A stretch of 23,581 nucleotides of DNA from CAZMRQ01 sp964568795 (GTDB taxonomy: Bacteria > Pseudomonadota > Gammaproteobacteria > Comchoanobacterales > Comchoanobacteraceae). Below are positions 8,301 to 15,092 of this stretch, piece after piece. The notes under the pieces are model-generated. The model was not told the DNA's origin, did not search any database, and saw nothing but the letters and a program-made list of their open reading frames with translations. The position numbers were made by a program, and so were the translations under genes. Each line of letters begins with the position of its first letter. Position 1 is the stretch's first letter. The stretch lies in NCBI GenBank assembly GCA_964568795.1, contig CAZMRQ010000022.1, positions 1-23,581 on the forward strand, read 5' to 3'.

Positions 8301-9658
8301 CCAAAGCACTGTGTGATAATTTCGTTTATCATTGTCCGCATCTGTACCGAAAAAGGCTGAGAGATCGGATTAAAGAAAACACAACGCTCAAAACCTTTCT
8401 CATTGAAACAAAAACTCAATAATACCCAATGGTCTGGCTTTGATGGAAACAAATCAGCCAATAAAAATGGCACATGCAACTGCCACACCTGATCTGCTTT
8501 TCCCAAAAGAGATTCCTCGAGAAAATCACTGATTCTTTCCTTAAAATCATCCTTCCCTTCATACTTCTTATCTATATAGAAAAAGAAATTAGGTTGAGAT
8601 TGACGGTATCGGTTAAAAATTTGCCTCATGTGATCAAAGGTGTACCAAGAAGAGCGAACACTCTGTGTCAAATGACGGACCATGGACGCTGCTGCATGAC
8701 CAGCTCGAGGTACTCGGCGAGACAGATTCAATCTTGGCCCACGGCCTCTTCTATGTGAGGACCCGCCTCCTGAACCACCATCTGAACTACCTCCTAAGTT
8801 CGGTCTTGGGCTGCCGCCTGGTCCATAAGGGCGATCTCTTCGGCCAGTTGGAGGTGAAGATTCAGGAAGATCTGGAAAATCGTCGTACCTACCACCATCA
8901 AAATCGGGGGTAGGCAAGGCACTTTCTTGCTCATACTTTTCTTTTAATTGACCCACCTTGAATTTTTCACATAACTTCATGAAACGTTCGCGTCCACACT
9001 CTGTTGCAGCGTCATGAACCAAGTCATGATGCATGATAGCCCAACAGAACATAAACGGAACTCTAAAATCTCGAATAACAATATACTGGCCTTTGGTTTG
9101 CTTTTTCAAATCACTCCAAGTTTTTGAGGAGCTTATATTCTCAAGATCTATATCAAGTATACGACTTACTCTCTGCTTGACTGAATCTAGTTTTTTCGCT
9201 GATAATTGGAATGAATGACACATCACATAAGCACATACACTTCTCTTAATTGGAATGTCCATATCATGCCAAACCAGTCTCTCTAATCCAGGGCCAGCTT
9301 CTCTTTGTGGTTGTTCAAATGCTTTGAGAAGAGAATCCACTTTTGGCCCATCAGAATTGTATAGCTTATCATAGTGATTGATTTTATCGATGCGCCATGT
9401 AGAAAACTGATTGACAATATGATTCAACAAATATCTATCACCCGATAGCATCGAGCCAGTCTTTTGCCATAAGTGGCTCAACCAGATTAACATACTTGAG
9501 CCTTTCTCCTGCCAAGGGCTCCTCTCGCGATGGAATTNNNNNNNNNNNNNNNNNNNNNNNNNNNNNNNNNNNNNNNNNNNNNNNNNNNNNNNNNNNNNNN
9601 NNNNNNNNNNNNNNNNNNNNNNNNNNNNNNNNNNNNNTGTATTATACCCCAAGTCCAC
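5324..9658 (-). CDS. Giant multidomain ankyrin-repeat protein, interrupted by two assembly gaps
   Basis: About 1444 residues as drawn, but two 100-N gaps mean that length, frame continuity and start are uncertain. Only seven codons from a GTG lie upstream of the first gap, so the true start may be inside it or elsewhere. Residues are numbered through the gaps. Visible regions: a helical N-terminal part (42-245); a Pro/Gly/Arg/Ser-rich linker (about 249-320); a Ulp1/C48-like region (about 390-480) with H410-W and FFNP, where the expected catalytic Asp is Asn430 and the Cys position appears to be Ala; an FRG plus SFSN-x-ED-x-x-KFA region (about 553-720) faintly like ADP-ribosyltransferases; a helical region; two TVVDS motifs (993-997 and 1008-1012), the second followed by an acidic run; then ankyrin repeats (about 1120-1200 and near the C-terminus). 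No signal peptide can be judged. The architecture suggests a host-targeted effector or toxin-like protein. Function unproven. Confidence 0.6.
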   Translation of the reverse strand: MDLGYNTXXXXXXXXXXXXXXXXXXXXXXXXXXXXXXXXXXFHRERSPWQEKGSSMLIWLSHLWQKTGSMLSGDRYLLNHIVNQFSTWRIDKINHYDKLYNSDGPKVDSLLKAFEQPQREAGPGLERLVWHDMDIPIKRSVCAYVMCHSFQLSAKKLDSVKQRVSRILDIDLENISSSKTWSDLKKQTKGQYIVIRDFRVPFMFCWAIMHHDLVHDAATECGRERFMKLCEKFKVGQLKEKYEQESALPTPDFDGGRYDDFPDLPESSPPTGRRDRPYGPGGSPRPNLGGSSDGGSGGGSSHRRGRGPRLNLSRRVPRAGHAAASMVRHLTQSVRSSWYTFDHMRQIFNRYRQSQPNFFFYIDKKYEGKDDFKERISDFLEESLLGKADQVWQLHVPFLLADLFPSKPDHWVLLSFCFNEKGFERCVFFNPISQPFSVQMRTMINEIITQCFGSKRCIEPAEGGTMFVEQAGAYVIQQACVLSKSVTGRLSYDELEASHKKMIKLPKPRASRERAMGLPEKRSRIAYPLQFDWKEELARRLDTLSFMDRECVVLFRGQARVSGEKVKYGDCEGYFYSAAVRQLEQPARDEMTNRLRQIGKGLSPVTDIERYITARGYNAYNKPDNLRKLGYPEPCLPPKCSFSNAEDATKFAVGINHARTSSVVRANYFPNGSLKEAIIGYVHMVVMPSSELAQCSGGVFPVTELYASGQVTCDGRYLSGQVIMQGSSFPFHHVFTIPLEMPDLSMPYLDDLQRCFGISKEDHKEFKKGLAKLESRRATEHEITRKVVNNLSSRLKDFLKKRLTSMRHFDCVGGLSCSPASRMCASWLRHVLDKKGILIEQMALNLSFQEQLIAYKRTNQLADVLILDLLGRLSKHPHLSTEVFRLSREVLSKRYGPDIVDLLTKYQRLDETERAQLDAEYKQYEIYKNKNEQEDCKKDFAKILQLMDEELPMAVIVKHESAQSLLKHKVFIKNHVSYFSVIELALFERLKDTVVDSGIDEHAEEVVTVVDSDSDEEDIVSVPGDSSQVSKAKQLLDAIIKAVKSGDSALFEAVLTRCRIVIDKNPSVAEELKGPKNSLGLISQYKDEKERPLSHMLLDMGEQYWCWFTKLEKRVFNRRRCLSRVQVDREGSTLLHKAAKENMASVIDEICNHVIALDTLDAHRXXXXXXXXXXXXXXXXXXXXXXXXXXXXXXXXXXPPIYYAMDHTDIVELLLSKGARLDLLIEPPKNRRYVKFWELNKAMLQVMRAYKRTSVWEDLEKTYQRCQEEIESNTTMGMWFVMLLEGLSLEINRIYFNFSFILLLAQNQTWLDRFMELKCRFYPASKTADEKNQHNHLHAALLWGADKLREILGSDSKADSMLKQTAKTFYGNELTPLGFAVLRRLHEQAEVCIDFGASLEDKMFKGRPDTIREYIQNHLSTDEAFSKLLNADRELEAELPRPTL
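6065..6164. other. Assembly gap (100 N)
   Basis: Exactly 100 N, the conventional placeholder for a gap of unknown size. It falls inside the ankyrin repeats of the giant gene: the flanks read DAHR before and PPIYYAM after, which are the end of one repeat and the start of the next conserved helix. Both flanks stay open in the drawn frame, but the real sequence could contain more repeats or a frameshift. Confidence 0.97.
6622..6682 (-). repeat. Short direct duplication encoding two TVVDS motifs
   Basis: The 16-base sequence CTGAATCAACCACTGT occurs at 6622-6637 and again at 6667-6682, exactly 45 bases (15 codons) apart and in frame. On the coding (minus) strand each copy encodes TVVDS. The later copy in the protein continues into a run of Asp, Ser and Glu. 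The match to a SUMO-interacting motif (hydrophobic patch then acidic/serine stretch) is seen in the sequence; the function is inference. Confidence 0.7.
9538..9637. other. Assembly gap (100 N)
   Basis: Exactly 100 N, a placeholder gap of unknown size. It hides the N-terminus of the giant ankyrin-containing protein, so the start drawn at 9658 (a GTG without a clear ribosome site) is only nominal. The stretch from 9659 to 9796 to its right has no supported gene. Confidence 0.97.
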
Positions 9659-9796
9659 ATAAGGTCATCAAAAAAATAATTCTATTCACATTAAGACAAC
9701 CCATCACAACATTTATTAGACAAAAATTGCATAACTTATTGGCAAAAAAATCAGTCACTCAAGAAATGAAAGCGCCACACTGAAGAACACTTCATG

Positions 9797-10024
9797 TCAC
9801 GTCCCTTGCCTCATAGATGAAATGCCACGACTGTGACTTTTGAGAAATTCCCAACAACGCTCATGCCCATAAAACAGAATAATCTTCAAAACAAAATCTG
9901 TCACAGAAAATGCTGTTGAAAAAGTATAGTCCTTTGTCATGAGATAGACGATAGTCCAACTGGTGGAGCTGGCCACTAGCCGCCAGCTAATCGCTTTACA
10001 AAGAGAAATAATTTTACGATCCAT
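9797..10024 (-). CDS. DUF2061 small membrane protein
   Basis: A 75-residue protein matching the DUF2061 family: SWRL-x-ASSTS near residues 13-22, a hydrophobic segment into TIVYLMT, a second hydrophobic stretch VTDFVLKIILFY (about 41-52), and the conserved HER-x-W at 54-58. Usual length for the family is 70-150 residues. Two membrane helices are likely. The biochemical role is not known to me; members are often found beside sulfate-activation genes. The start ATG at 10024 is preceded by AGGAG, whose bases run on from the TAG stop of cysNC only 9 bases upstream, so it is very likely translated as the last gene of the cys operon. Confidence 0.85.
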   Translation of the reverse strand: MDRKIISLCKAISWRLVASSTSWTIVYLMTKDYTFSTAFSVTDFVLKIILFYGHERCWEFLKSHSRGISSMRQGT

Positions 10025-10033
10025 ACATAGCTC

Positions 10034-11911
10034 CTATTCACATACTGTCAATTCTAACAACTGACCCACACAATCTTCAATACTCATTTCACCTGTCTTG
10101 AGGTGAACATCTGGATTCTTTGGCTCTTGGTACGGAGAAGACAAACCCGTGAAATTCCTAATCTTCTCATTGTTATATTTATCATACAAACCTTTGGCAT
10201 CTCTATGCTTGCACAGCTCAAGAGAAGCATCAACAAAAACTTCTAAAAACTGATCGCCTCCAATGATATTTTTGGCCATCTCTCGGTCTTCAGAAAAAGG
10301 AGAAATTGCAGCCACAATCACAAACAAACCTGCTTCATGCAAATACTTAGCCAAATAAGCAAGTCTGCGGATATTCTCAGCTCGATCAGCCTCAGTGAAC
10401 CCAAGGTCACGACACAACCCTTGACGGACATTATCACCATCAAGGACATATGCATGCCCTCCCTGAGCAAATATCTGCTGATCCAAATGCTGTGCTAACG
10501 TACTCTTTCCTGCACCACTCAAGCCTGTCAGCCAAAACACCTTTGGGTTTTGTTGCTTTTGTGATGCTCTTTGTTCCCGTCCTACTTCTATTTTAGTAGG
10601 ATGAATATTGTCTGCCCGTGATAAGCTATGTCTGATAGTCGCAACACCCACAGTATTTTTTGAATGCCTGTCAATCACAATGCAAGAGCCCATCTCAGAG
10701 TGCATATTAAATGGCAGAAAATCTACTTTCTCATTAAGAAATATATTGCAAATGGCAAACATATTACAGCCAATGTCTTGCGCGTCATCAGCTACAACAT
10801 TGTTCATATAACTCACTTTTTTGATTTTGGTAACACACCCATGGATAATCCTATGGATAAATTTAAATGCATATGTTCGATTAGGCAGCAAGTTTTGTTG
10901 GTCTGACACCCAAAGAACTTTTACCTGCAATTGGTCAGATCTTGTCGGCACTTTGACCACTGACGTCAAGATATCACCTCGCACCACATCTGTCTCTTTC
11001 TCAAGTAAAAAGCTAACTGACTGGCCTTGATCAGCTTGATCTACTTGCTTTTGGTTGCAATAGATTTTCTTTATCTTATTTGCAATCCCTCCAGCGACCG
11101 AGACAGCCTCTCCCTGACGTATCTGCCCCCACAGCAAAGTGCCATAATATAGCCGTTGATTGCTTTTCTTTCTGACATACTGGATTGGCAAACAAAACCC
11201 TGATGGCAAAGTCTTATGGCTAATCTTAAAGTGATCAATGATCTCCACCAACGTGGCGCCAGTATACCATGGCATACGCGTGCTTTTAAAAACAACATTA
11301 TCCCCACATAAGCTAGAAATCGGGAGGTATTCTGTCGTTAAATGACTAAACTGAGCCGTATACTCTTCAAGCTCTTTTTTGATCGATGCAAAAACAAGGC
11401 CATCATACTCTTTGGCATCAATTTTATTAATACACAAAACCATATCAGTCACCCCCAGCCCATGACAGATCGCTATGTGCCTTTTGGTTTGCTGACTCAC
11501 ACCTTTGGTAACATCCACCATCACCAAAGCGATATGAGCCTGAGAAGCAGCTGTCGCCATATTTCGAGTATACTGCTCATGACCAGGAGCATCGATCAAA
11601 ACGTAGGATCGGCTGTGTGTACTTAAATACCGATAACAGACGTCAATCGTAATCCCCTGCTCACGCTCATCTAAAAGGCCATCGCATGCGAGAGAAAAGT
11701 CCAATGTGTTTGCCTGCTTGAATTCATCACCCGATTCTTTATGCATCTTAGCCAAGACATCATCTGGCACCTTGCCCAAATCATACAGCATGCGGCCTAT
11801 TAATGTGCTTTTACCATCATCGACACTGCCACAAACAACTGCCTTCAAATGACCAACAGACTGGACTTGTTGCCCCGTTTTATCGAATACAGGCTGACAG
11901 ATTTCATTCAT
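10034..11911 (-). CDS. cysNC: Bifunctional sulfate adenylyltransferase subunit 1 / APS kinase (CysN/C)
   Basis: A 625-residue fusion. The N-terminal EF-Tu-like GTPase half (CysN) has P-loop GSVDDGKST (28-36), the switch segment DEREQGITID, DAPGHEQYT (107-115) and NKID (162-165); with CysD it couples GTP hydrolysis to the formation of APS from sulfate and ATP. The C-terminal half (from about residue 458) is APS kinase, with GLSGAGKST (463-471), LDGDNVRQGL, ADRAENIRR and the AISPFSEDR segment carrying the conserved Ser; it phosphorylates APS to PAPS. Length is typical for CysN/C fusions (about 620-640). The ATG at 11911 overlaps the cysD TGA by one base (TGATG), indicating translational coupling. 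The product PAPS serves either sulfite formation or sulfotransferases; the neighbouring sulfotransferase-containing fusion supports the second use here. Confidence 0.97.
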   Translation of the reverse strand: MNEICQPVFDKTGQQVQSVGHLKAVVCGSVDDGKSTLIGRMLYDLGKVPDDVLAKMHKESGDEFKQANTLDFSLACDGLLDEREQGITIDVCYRYLSTHSRSYVLIDAPGHEQYTRNMATAASQAHIALVMVDVTKGVSQQTKRHIAICHGLGVTDMVLCINKIDAKEYDGLVFASIKKELEEYTAQFSHLTTEYLPISSLCGDNVVFKSTRMPWYTGATLVEIIDHFKISHKTLPSGFCLPIQYVRKKSNQRLYYGTLLWGQIRQGEAVSVAGGIANKIKKIYCNQKQVDQADQGQSVSFLLEKETDVVRGDILTSVVKVPTRSDQLQVKVLWVSDQQNLLPNRTYAFKFIHRIIHGCVTKIKKVSYMNNVVADDAQDIGCNMFAICNIFLNEKVDFLPFNMHSEMGSCIVIDRHSKNTVGVATIRHSLSRADNIHPTKIEVGREQRASQKQQNPKVFWLTGLSGAGKSTLAQHLDQQIFAQGGHAYVLDGDNVRQGLCRDLGFTEADRAENIRRLAYLAKYLHEAGLFVIVAAISPFSEDREMAKNIIGGDQFLEVFVDASLELCKHRDAKGLYDKYNNEKIRNFTGLSSPYQEPKNPDVHLKTGEMSIEDCVGQLLELTVCE

Positions 11912-12810
11912 CAGAAGTACCCTTCACGTTTTTTAAGCTCCATTGAACCTTTAGTGTCATGATCGATTAATCGACCACTGCGCTCTGAATCACGGGCCAA
12001 GTGAAGCTCTTTAACAATGTCTGTCAACGTTGTTGCATCAGAATCACATGCTGCTGTCAGTGGATAGCATCCAAGGGTCCTAAACCTGACTTTCCGTGTT
12101 TGAACTCTATCAGTTTCACTGAGTGGATACCTGCAATCATCCACCATCATCCACCCGGATTCTTGTTGAACCACCGGACGCATTTTTGCAAAATAAAGTG
12201 GCACCACTGGTATGTTTTCAGCCAAAATGTAAGTCCATACATCCAGCTCAGTCCAATTGGAAATTGGAAATACCCGCATCGTTTGATTGTCTGTTATCTG
12301 GGTATTGAAATTACGCCAAAATTCTGGCCTTTGCTCTCTTGGATTCCAGGAATACTGTTTGTTTCTTATCGAGAATATGCGCTCTTTTGCACGGCTCAGG
12401 TCCTCATCACGACGTGCACCACCCAACGCGCAGTCAAATTGATACTGGTCAAGTGCTTGTCTCAAAGCCTGCGTTTTCATTATATCTGTATACGCGCTGC
12501 TCCCGTGGGTAAAGGGCGTGACATTATTCTGAACTCCTTCTTGATTCGTATACACATGCAGCTTAAGGTTCAATTGCTTAACAACCTTATCTCTAAAAGA
12601 AATCATTTCCTTAAACTTCCAACCCGTGTCGATGTGCAACAGAGAAAAGGGAATATCTGCAGGATAAAAAGCTTTTTGAGCCAGGTGCAAAAGCACCGAA
12701 GAATCTTTGCCAATAGAATACATCAGTACTGGGTTATCATAACACGCAGCCACTTCCCGCAGAATATAAATGCTTTCTTCTTCAAGATCACGAAGTTTAA
12801 CACTCTCCAT
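11911..12810 (-). CDS. cysD: Sulfate adenylyltransferase subunit 2 (CysD)
   Basis: A 299-residue protein, close to the usual 302 of CysD. It belongs to the PP-loop ATP pyrophosphatases: SIGKDSS at 32-38, LLHIDTGWKF at about 57-66, and the family signature GGARRDEDLSRAKER at 130-144. It is the catalytic subunit that adenylates sulfate to APS in the cytoplasm, with the GTPase CysN as activator. The C-terminus DTKGSMELKKREGYF is the typical CysD ending. The ATG at 12810 has a weak purine-rich leader (GAGAGAAAG). It is second in a minus-strand operon after cysQ (60 bases between) and overlaps cysNC by one base. Confidence 0.97.
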   Translation of the reverse strand: MESVKLRDLEEESIYILREVAACYDNPVLMYSIGKDSSVLLHLAQKAFYPADIPFSLLHIDTGWKFKEMISFRDKVVKQLNLKLHVYTNQEGVQNNVTPFTHGSSAYTDIMKTQALRQALDQYQFDCALGGARRDEDLSRAKERIFSIRNKQYSWNPREQRPEFWRNFNTQITDNQTMRVFPISNWTELDVWTYILAENIPVVPLYFAKMRPVVQQESGWMMVDDCRYPLSETDRVQTRKVRFRTLGCYPLTAACDSDATTLTDIVKELHLARDSERSGRLIDHDTKGSMELKKREGYF

Positions 12811-12870
12811 CTTTCTCTCATCACTGACCTAGGGAAGTATGGCATCTTTGAAACAGCAAAACAATAACTA

Positions 12871-13629
12871 TTAGTAGCCAGGATACGACAAGTCTCCAAA
12901 TTCCAAACCACGACGCATAGCAATAAACGAATTATTAAGCAGATTTGGCTTATTAAATTGAGGACTTTTCACTGTCTTCATATCAACCACTCGCCCACCT
13001 GCTTCTTGCAAAATCAACACACCTGCTGCAATATCCCATTCCATAGAACCTTGAAATCTCGGATAAATAGAGTATTGCCCTGTGGCCAGTCGGCAAAACT
13101 TAAGTGCAGAGCCCATTCGGTGAATAGCTGTCAGGCTGTTTGCTTCTAGAAAAGCCTCATCTTGCTTGCTTAGATGCGAACGACTCACTACAACAGATCT
13201 ATTTTTATCCAAACTCTCTGGCAGCTCCACACCCATACACTGAATGCCCCCACCCTTTTCTGCTATGTACAACTCATGAAGCACTGGGGCATAAATAAGT
13301 GCAAGCACTGGCTCATTAGCACGCATTAGTGCAATATTAATACAGAAATCATCGTATCCATTGATATACTCCTTTGTCCCATCCAATGGATCAATCAACC
13401 AATATTCTGAGCAATTTCTTCTATCAGCAAACGCATCTTCTTCCTCAGATAGCACTGGTATTTTTCTTAGCCTACTTAAAGATTGCACAAGGTGTCTATG
13501 CGATTCTTTATCTGCTTCTGTAGAAGGATTTTGGTCAAAAGACTTCTTTTTTGAAATACACTTAGCACGCCTATCAAGTAATATTTCACCCGCAATCGTG
13601 ATAATTAAACTTATTTCACTTGCTTTCAT
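12871..13629 (-). CDS. cysQ: 3'(2'),5'-bisphosphate nucleotidase CysQ
   Basis: A 252-residue protein of the inositol monophosphatase superfamily, about the usual 245-270 of CysQ. Metal-binding motifs are present: STEAD at 36-40, SEE at 61-63, WLIDPLDGT at 77-85 and EWDIAAG at 197-203. CysQ hydrolyses PAP (3'-phosphoadenosine 5'-phosphate), the by-product of PAPS-dependent sulfotransferases and PAPS reductase, to AMP, relieving product inhibition. The ATG at 13629 has a strong AGGAGGA ribosome site (13639-13645 on the minus strand). It is the first gene of the cysQ-cysD-cysNC-DUF2061 operon and is transcribed away from the GT4 gene across a 299-base spacer. Confidence 0.95.
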   Translation of the reverse strand: MKASEISLIITIAGEILLDRRAKCISKKKSFDQNPSTEADKESHRHLVQSLSRLRKIPVLSEEEDAFADRRNCSEYWLIDPLDGTKEYINGYDDFCINIALMRANEPVLALIYAPVLHELYIAEKGGGIQCMGVELPESLDKNRSVVVSRSHLSKQDEAFLEANSLTAIHRMGSALKFCRLATGQYSIYPRFQGSMEWDIAAGVLILQEAGGRVVDMKTVKSPQFNKPNLLNNSFIAMRRGLEFGDLSYPGY

Positions 13630-13928
13630 AAAAAATATTCCTCCTGGCTATTTAACCATGGTGGCATACCTCTGACGGAATATGAATAGCAAATAGCTTA
13701 ATCCTTTAATATCTCAGTGCAACAACATATAACCTGCCTTTTTATAAGTTATAAAAGAGAGCTTTCTGTAATAGATCTTAAATCTCATAACCTAACCTCA
13801 ATAGGGACTGGCACAAAAAAAGTGAACTAAAATATTCTTTTTTCTCATTGACGGATCCTCTAGTATAATTTAACCTGTGAGAATGAATGTCCTGGTAATG
13901 TAGGGGGCTAAACCAGTCAAGGCAACTT
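13630..13928. promoter_or_regulatory. Divergent intergenic region between cysQ and the GT4 gene
   Basis: This 299-base spacer must hold the starts of both the cys operon (leftward) and the GT4 gene (rightward). A perfect AT-rich palindrome, TTTTATAA-G-TTATAAAA, sits at 13740-13756 and is a candidate operator. A perfect TATAAT at 13864-13869 could serve the GT4 gene, but the TTGACG at 13848-13853 is only 10 bases away, too close to be its -35. A bulged hairpin (CTGGT at 13892-13896 with ACCAG at 13912-13916, inner TAG/CTA around GGGG) lies just before the GT4 ribosome site. No JUMPstart/ops element was found. Confidence 0.4.
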
Positions 13929-15047
13929 ATGAAAATTGTGCATACATCAATCAATCTTCTTTCAACATTGAAATTTATTGATCCTCTTGCACAAACCTTG
14001 ATTAAAAAAAAACACTCAAGCCAAATTTGGACTCAGGTAACCTCAAATCAGCAAAACACATATAACAAGATCAGCACACCCATAAGAGATATTAATCCCA
14101 ATTTAACCTCCAATATTTTTTTGGTTATTAAATCTTTTTTTAAAATATTGATTTACCTGCATCGAGAAAAACCAGATATCCTCGAAGCACACTCCTCTCG
14201 TGGCGCTTTCCTTCCTCTCTTAGGCGCTTTCCTGATGAAAGTGCCCTGCAGAATCTATTTTAATCATGGTCTCCCTTACTATGGATACAGAGGAATGCTC
14301 AGATGGCTTTTCTTCTCCCTAGAAAGGTTCAATTGCTTTTTTTCCCATCATGTTATCACTGTCAACTATGCTTTGATAGATGATTTGAAATCTTTAAGCA
14401 ACCACTGTTCTGTAAGCATATTAGGTCCTGGCTCTGCTTGTGGCATTCCAGAAACATTTTTTATGCCGCATCCAATCAAGGACATCACTAACAAAAAAGA
14501 AAGTTTGAATATTTTAAAAGAAGATTTTGTTTTCCTGTATGTTGGCAGACCAGTCAAGCGAAAAGGTTTTCATAAAACTATTGATGCTTTCAACTTACTC
14601 AACAAAAAAAAAGACAACTTGAAATTAATTTTAGCAGGTATTTCTTCTGAAGAGTATCTTTCTTTGAAACAAGAAAAAAATGACAATATCATCCCACTAG
14701 GTTACTTTGAAGACATGGAGATACTCTATGAAATAGCAGACATAGTCGTCTTACCCAGTTTTCATGAAGGGCTGCCCTACTGTTTGCTCGAAGCTGGAGC
14801 AAAAAGATGCTCATGCATCGTGTCAAGGCTTCCTGGATTAAAGACCATCGTCATAAACAAAAGCACAGGCTTTTTAATTGACCCTCATTGCCCCAAAGAG
14901 CTTGTTGAGAAAATGTCTTTTGCATGTGCTAATCCCGATTTAGTTAAGCAGATGGGCGAGAAAAGTCAAAAAATAATTGAAAAATACAAACAGACATTAA
15001 TAAAAGAACAATACCTGAGGTTTGTCAAAGAAAATTATATAGCATGA
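13929..15047 (+). CDS. GT4-family glycosyltransferase
   Basis: A 372-residue, two-domain GT-B enzyme. The N-terminal acceptor domain carries AHSSRGAFLPLLGAF and FNHGLPYYGYRG (about 87-122), like PglA/WcaL-type transferases. The C-terminal donor domain carries YVGRPVKRKGF (204-214), a second strand LKLILAGI and the E-x7-E motif in HEGLPYCLLEAGA (E280 and E288), which bind the nucleotide sugar. It would add one sugar to a lipid-linked polysaccharide precursor at the cytoplasmic membrane face; the sugar cannot be told. The ATG at 13929 has AAGG six bases upstream. It is the only plus-strand gene between the cys operon and manB, and its 3' end faces the GT12-like gene with 45 bases between. Its A-rich coding sequence is more AT-biased than that of cysNC, as is common for polysaccharide loci. 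Confidence 0.9.
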   Translation: MKIVHTSINLLSTLKFIDPLAQTLIKKKHSSQIWTQVTSNQQNTYNKISTPIRDINPNLTSNIFLVIKSFFKILIYLHREKPDILEAHSSRGAFLPLLGAFLMKVPCRIYFNHGLPYYGYRGMLRWLFFSLERFNCFFSHHVITVNYALIDDLKSLSNHCSVSILGPGSACGIPETFFMPHPIKDITNKKESLNILKEDFVFLYVGRPVKRKGFHKTIDAFNLLNKKKDNLKLILAGISSEEYLSLKQEKNDNIIPLGYFEDMEILYEIADIVVLPSFHEGLPYCLLEAGAKRCSCIVSRLPGLKTIVINKSTGFLIDPHCPKELVEKMSFACANPDLVKQMGEKSQKIIEKYKQTLIKEQYLRFVKENYIA

Positions 15048-15092
15048 TTGCTTTACTCATCTTAACCATTCCTATAAAAAACAAAATAGAAC

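Noticed and set aside
9496..9783. Plus-strand frame across the right assembly gap
   Set aside because: It depends on the unknown bases and shows no recognisable protein features on either side.
9781..9794. Short hairpin TGAAG-AACA-CTTCA after the DUF2061 gene as terminator
   Set aside because: The stem is only five pairs and AT-rich, and no T-run follows on the minus strand.
12001..12867. Plus-strand open frame of 288 codons opposite cysD
   Set aside because: It lies wholly antisense to the well-supported cysD and its upstream spacer; its translation is Cys/His-rich with no domain pattern, so it is a shadow frame.
13848..13869. TTGACG plus TATAAT as a complete promoter for the GT4 gene
   Set aside because: The spacer is only 10 bases, far below the 16-18 that sigma-70 needs; only the TATAAT alone is kept as a weak candidate.
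13630..13928. JUMPstart/ops element for RfaH-type antitermination
   Set aside because: The region has TGGTAATGTAGGGGGC, but not the ops core GGCGGTAGC in either strand; the spacer upstream of manB also lacks it.
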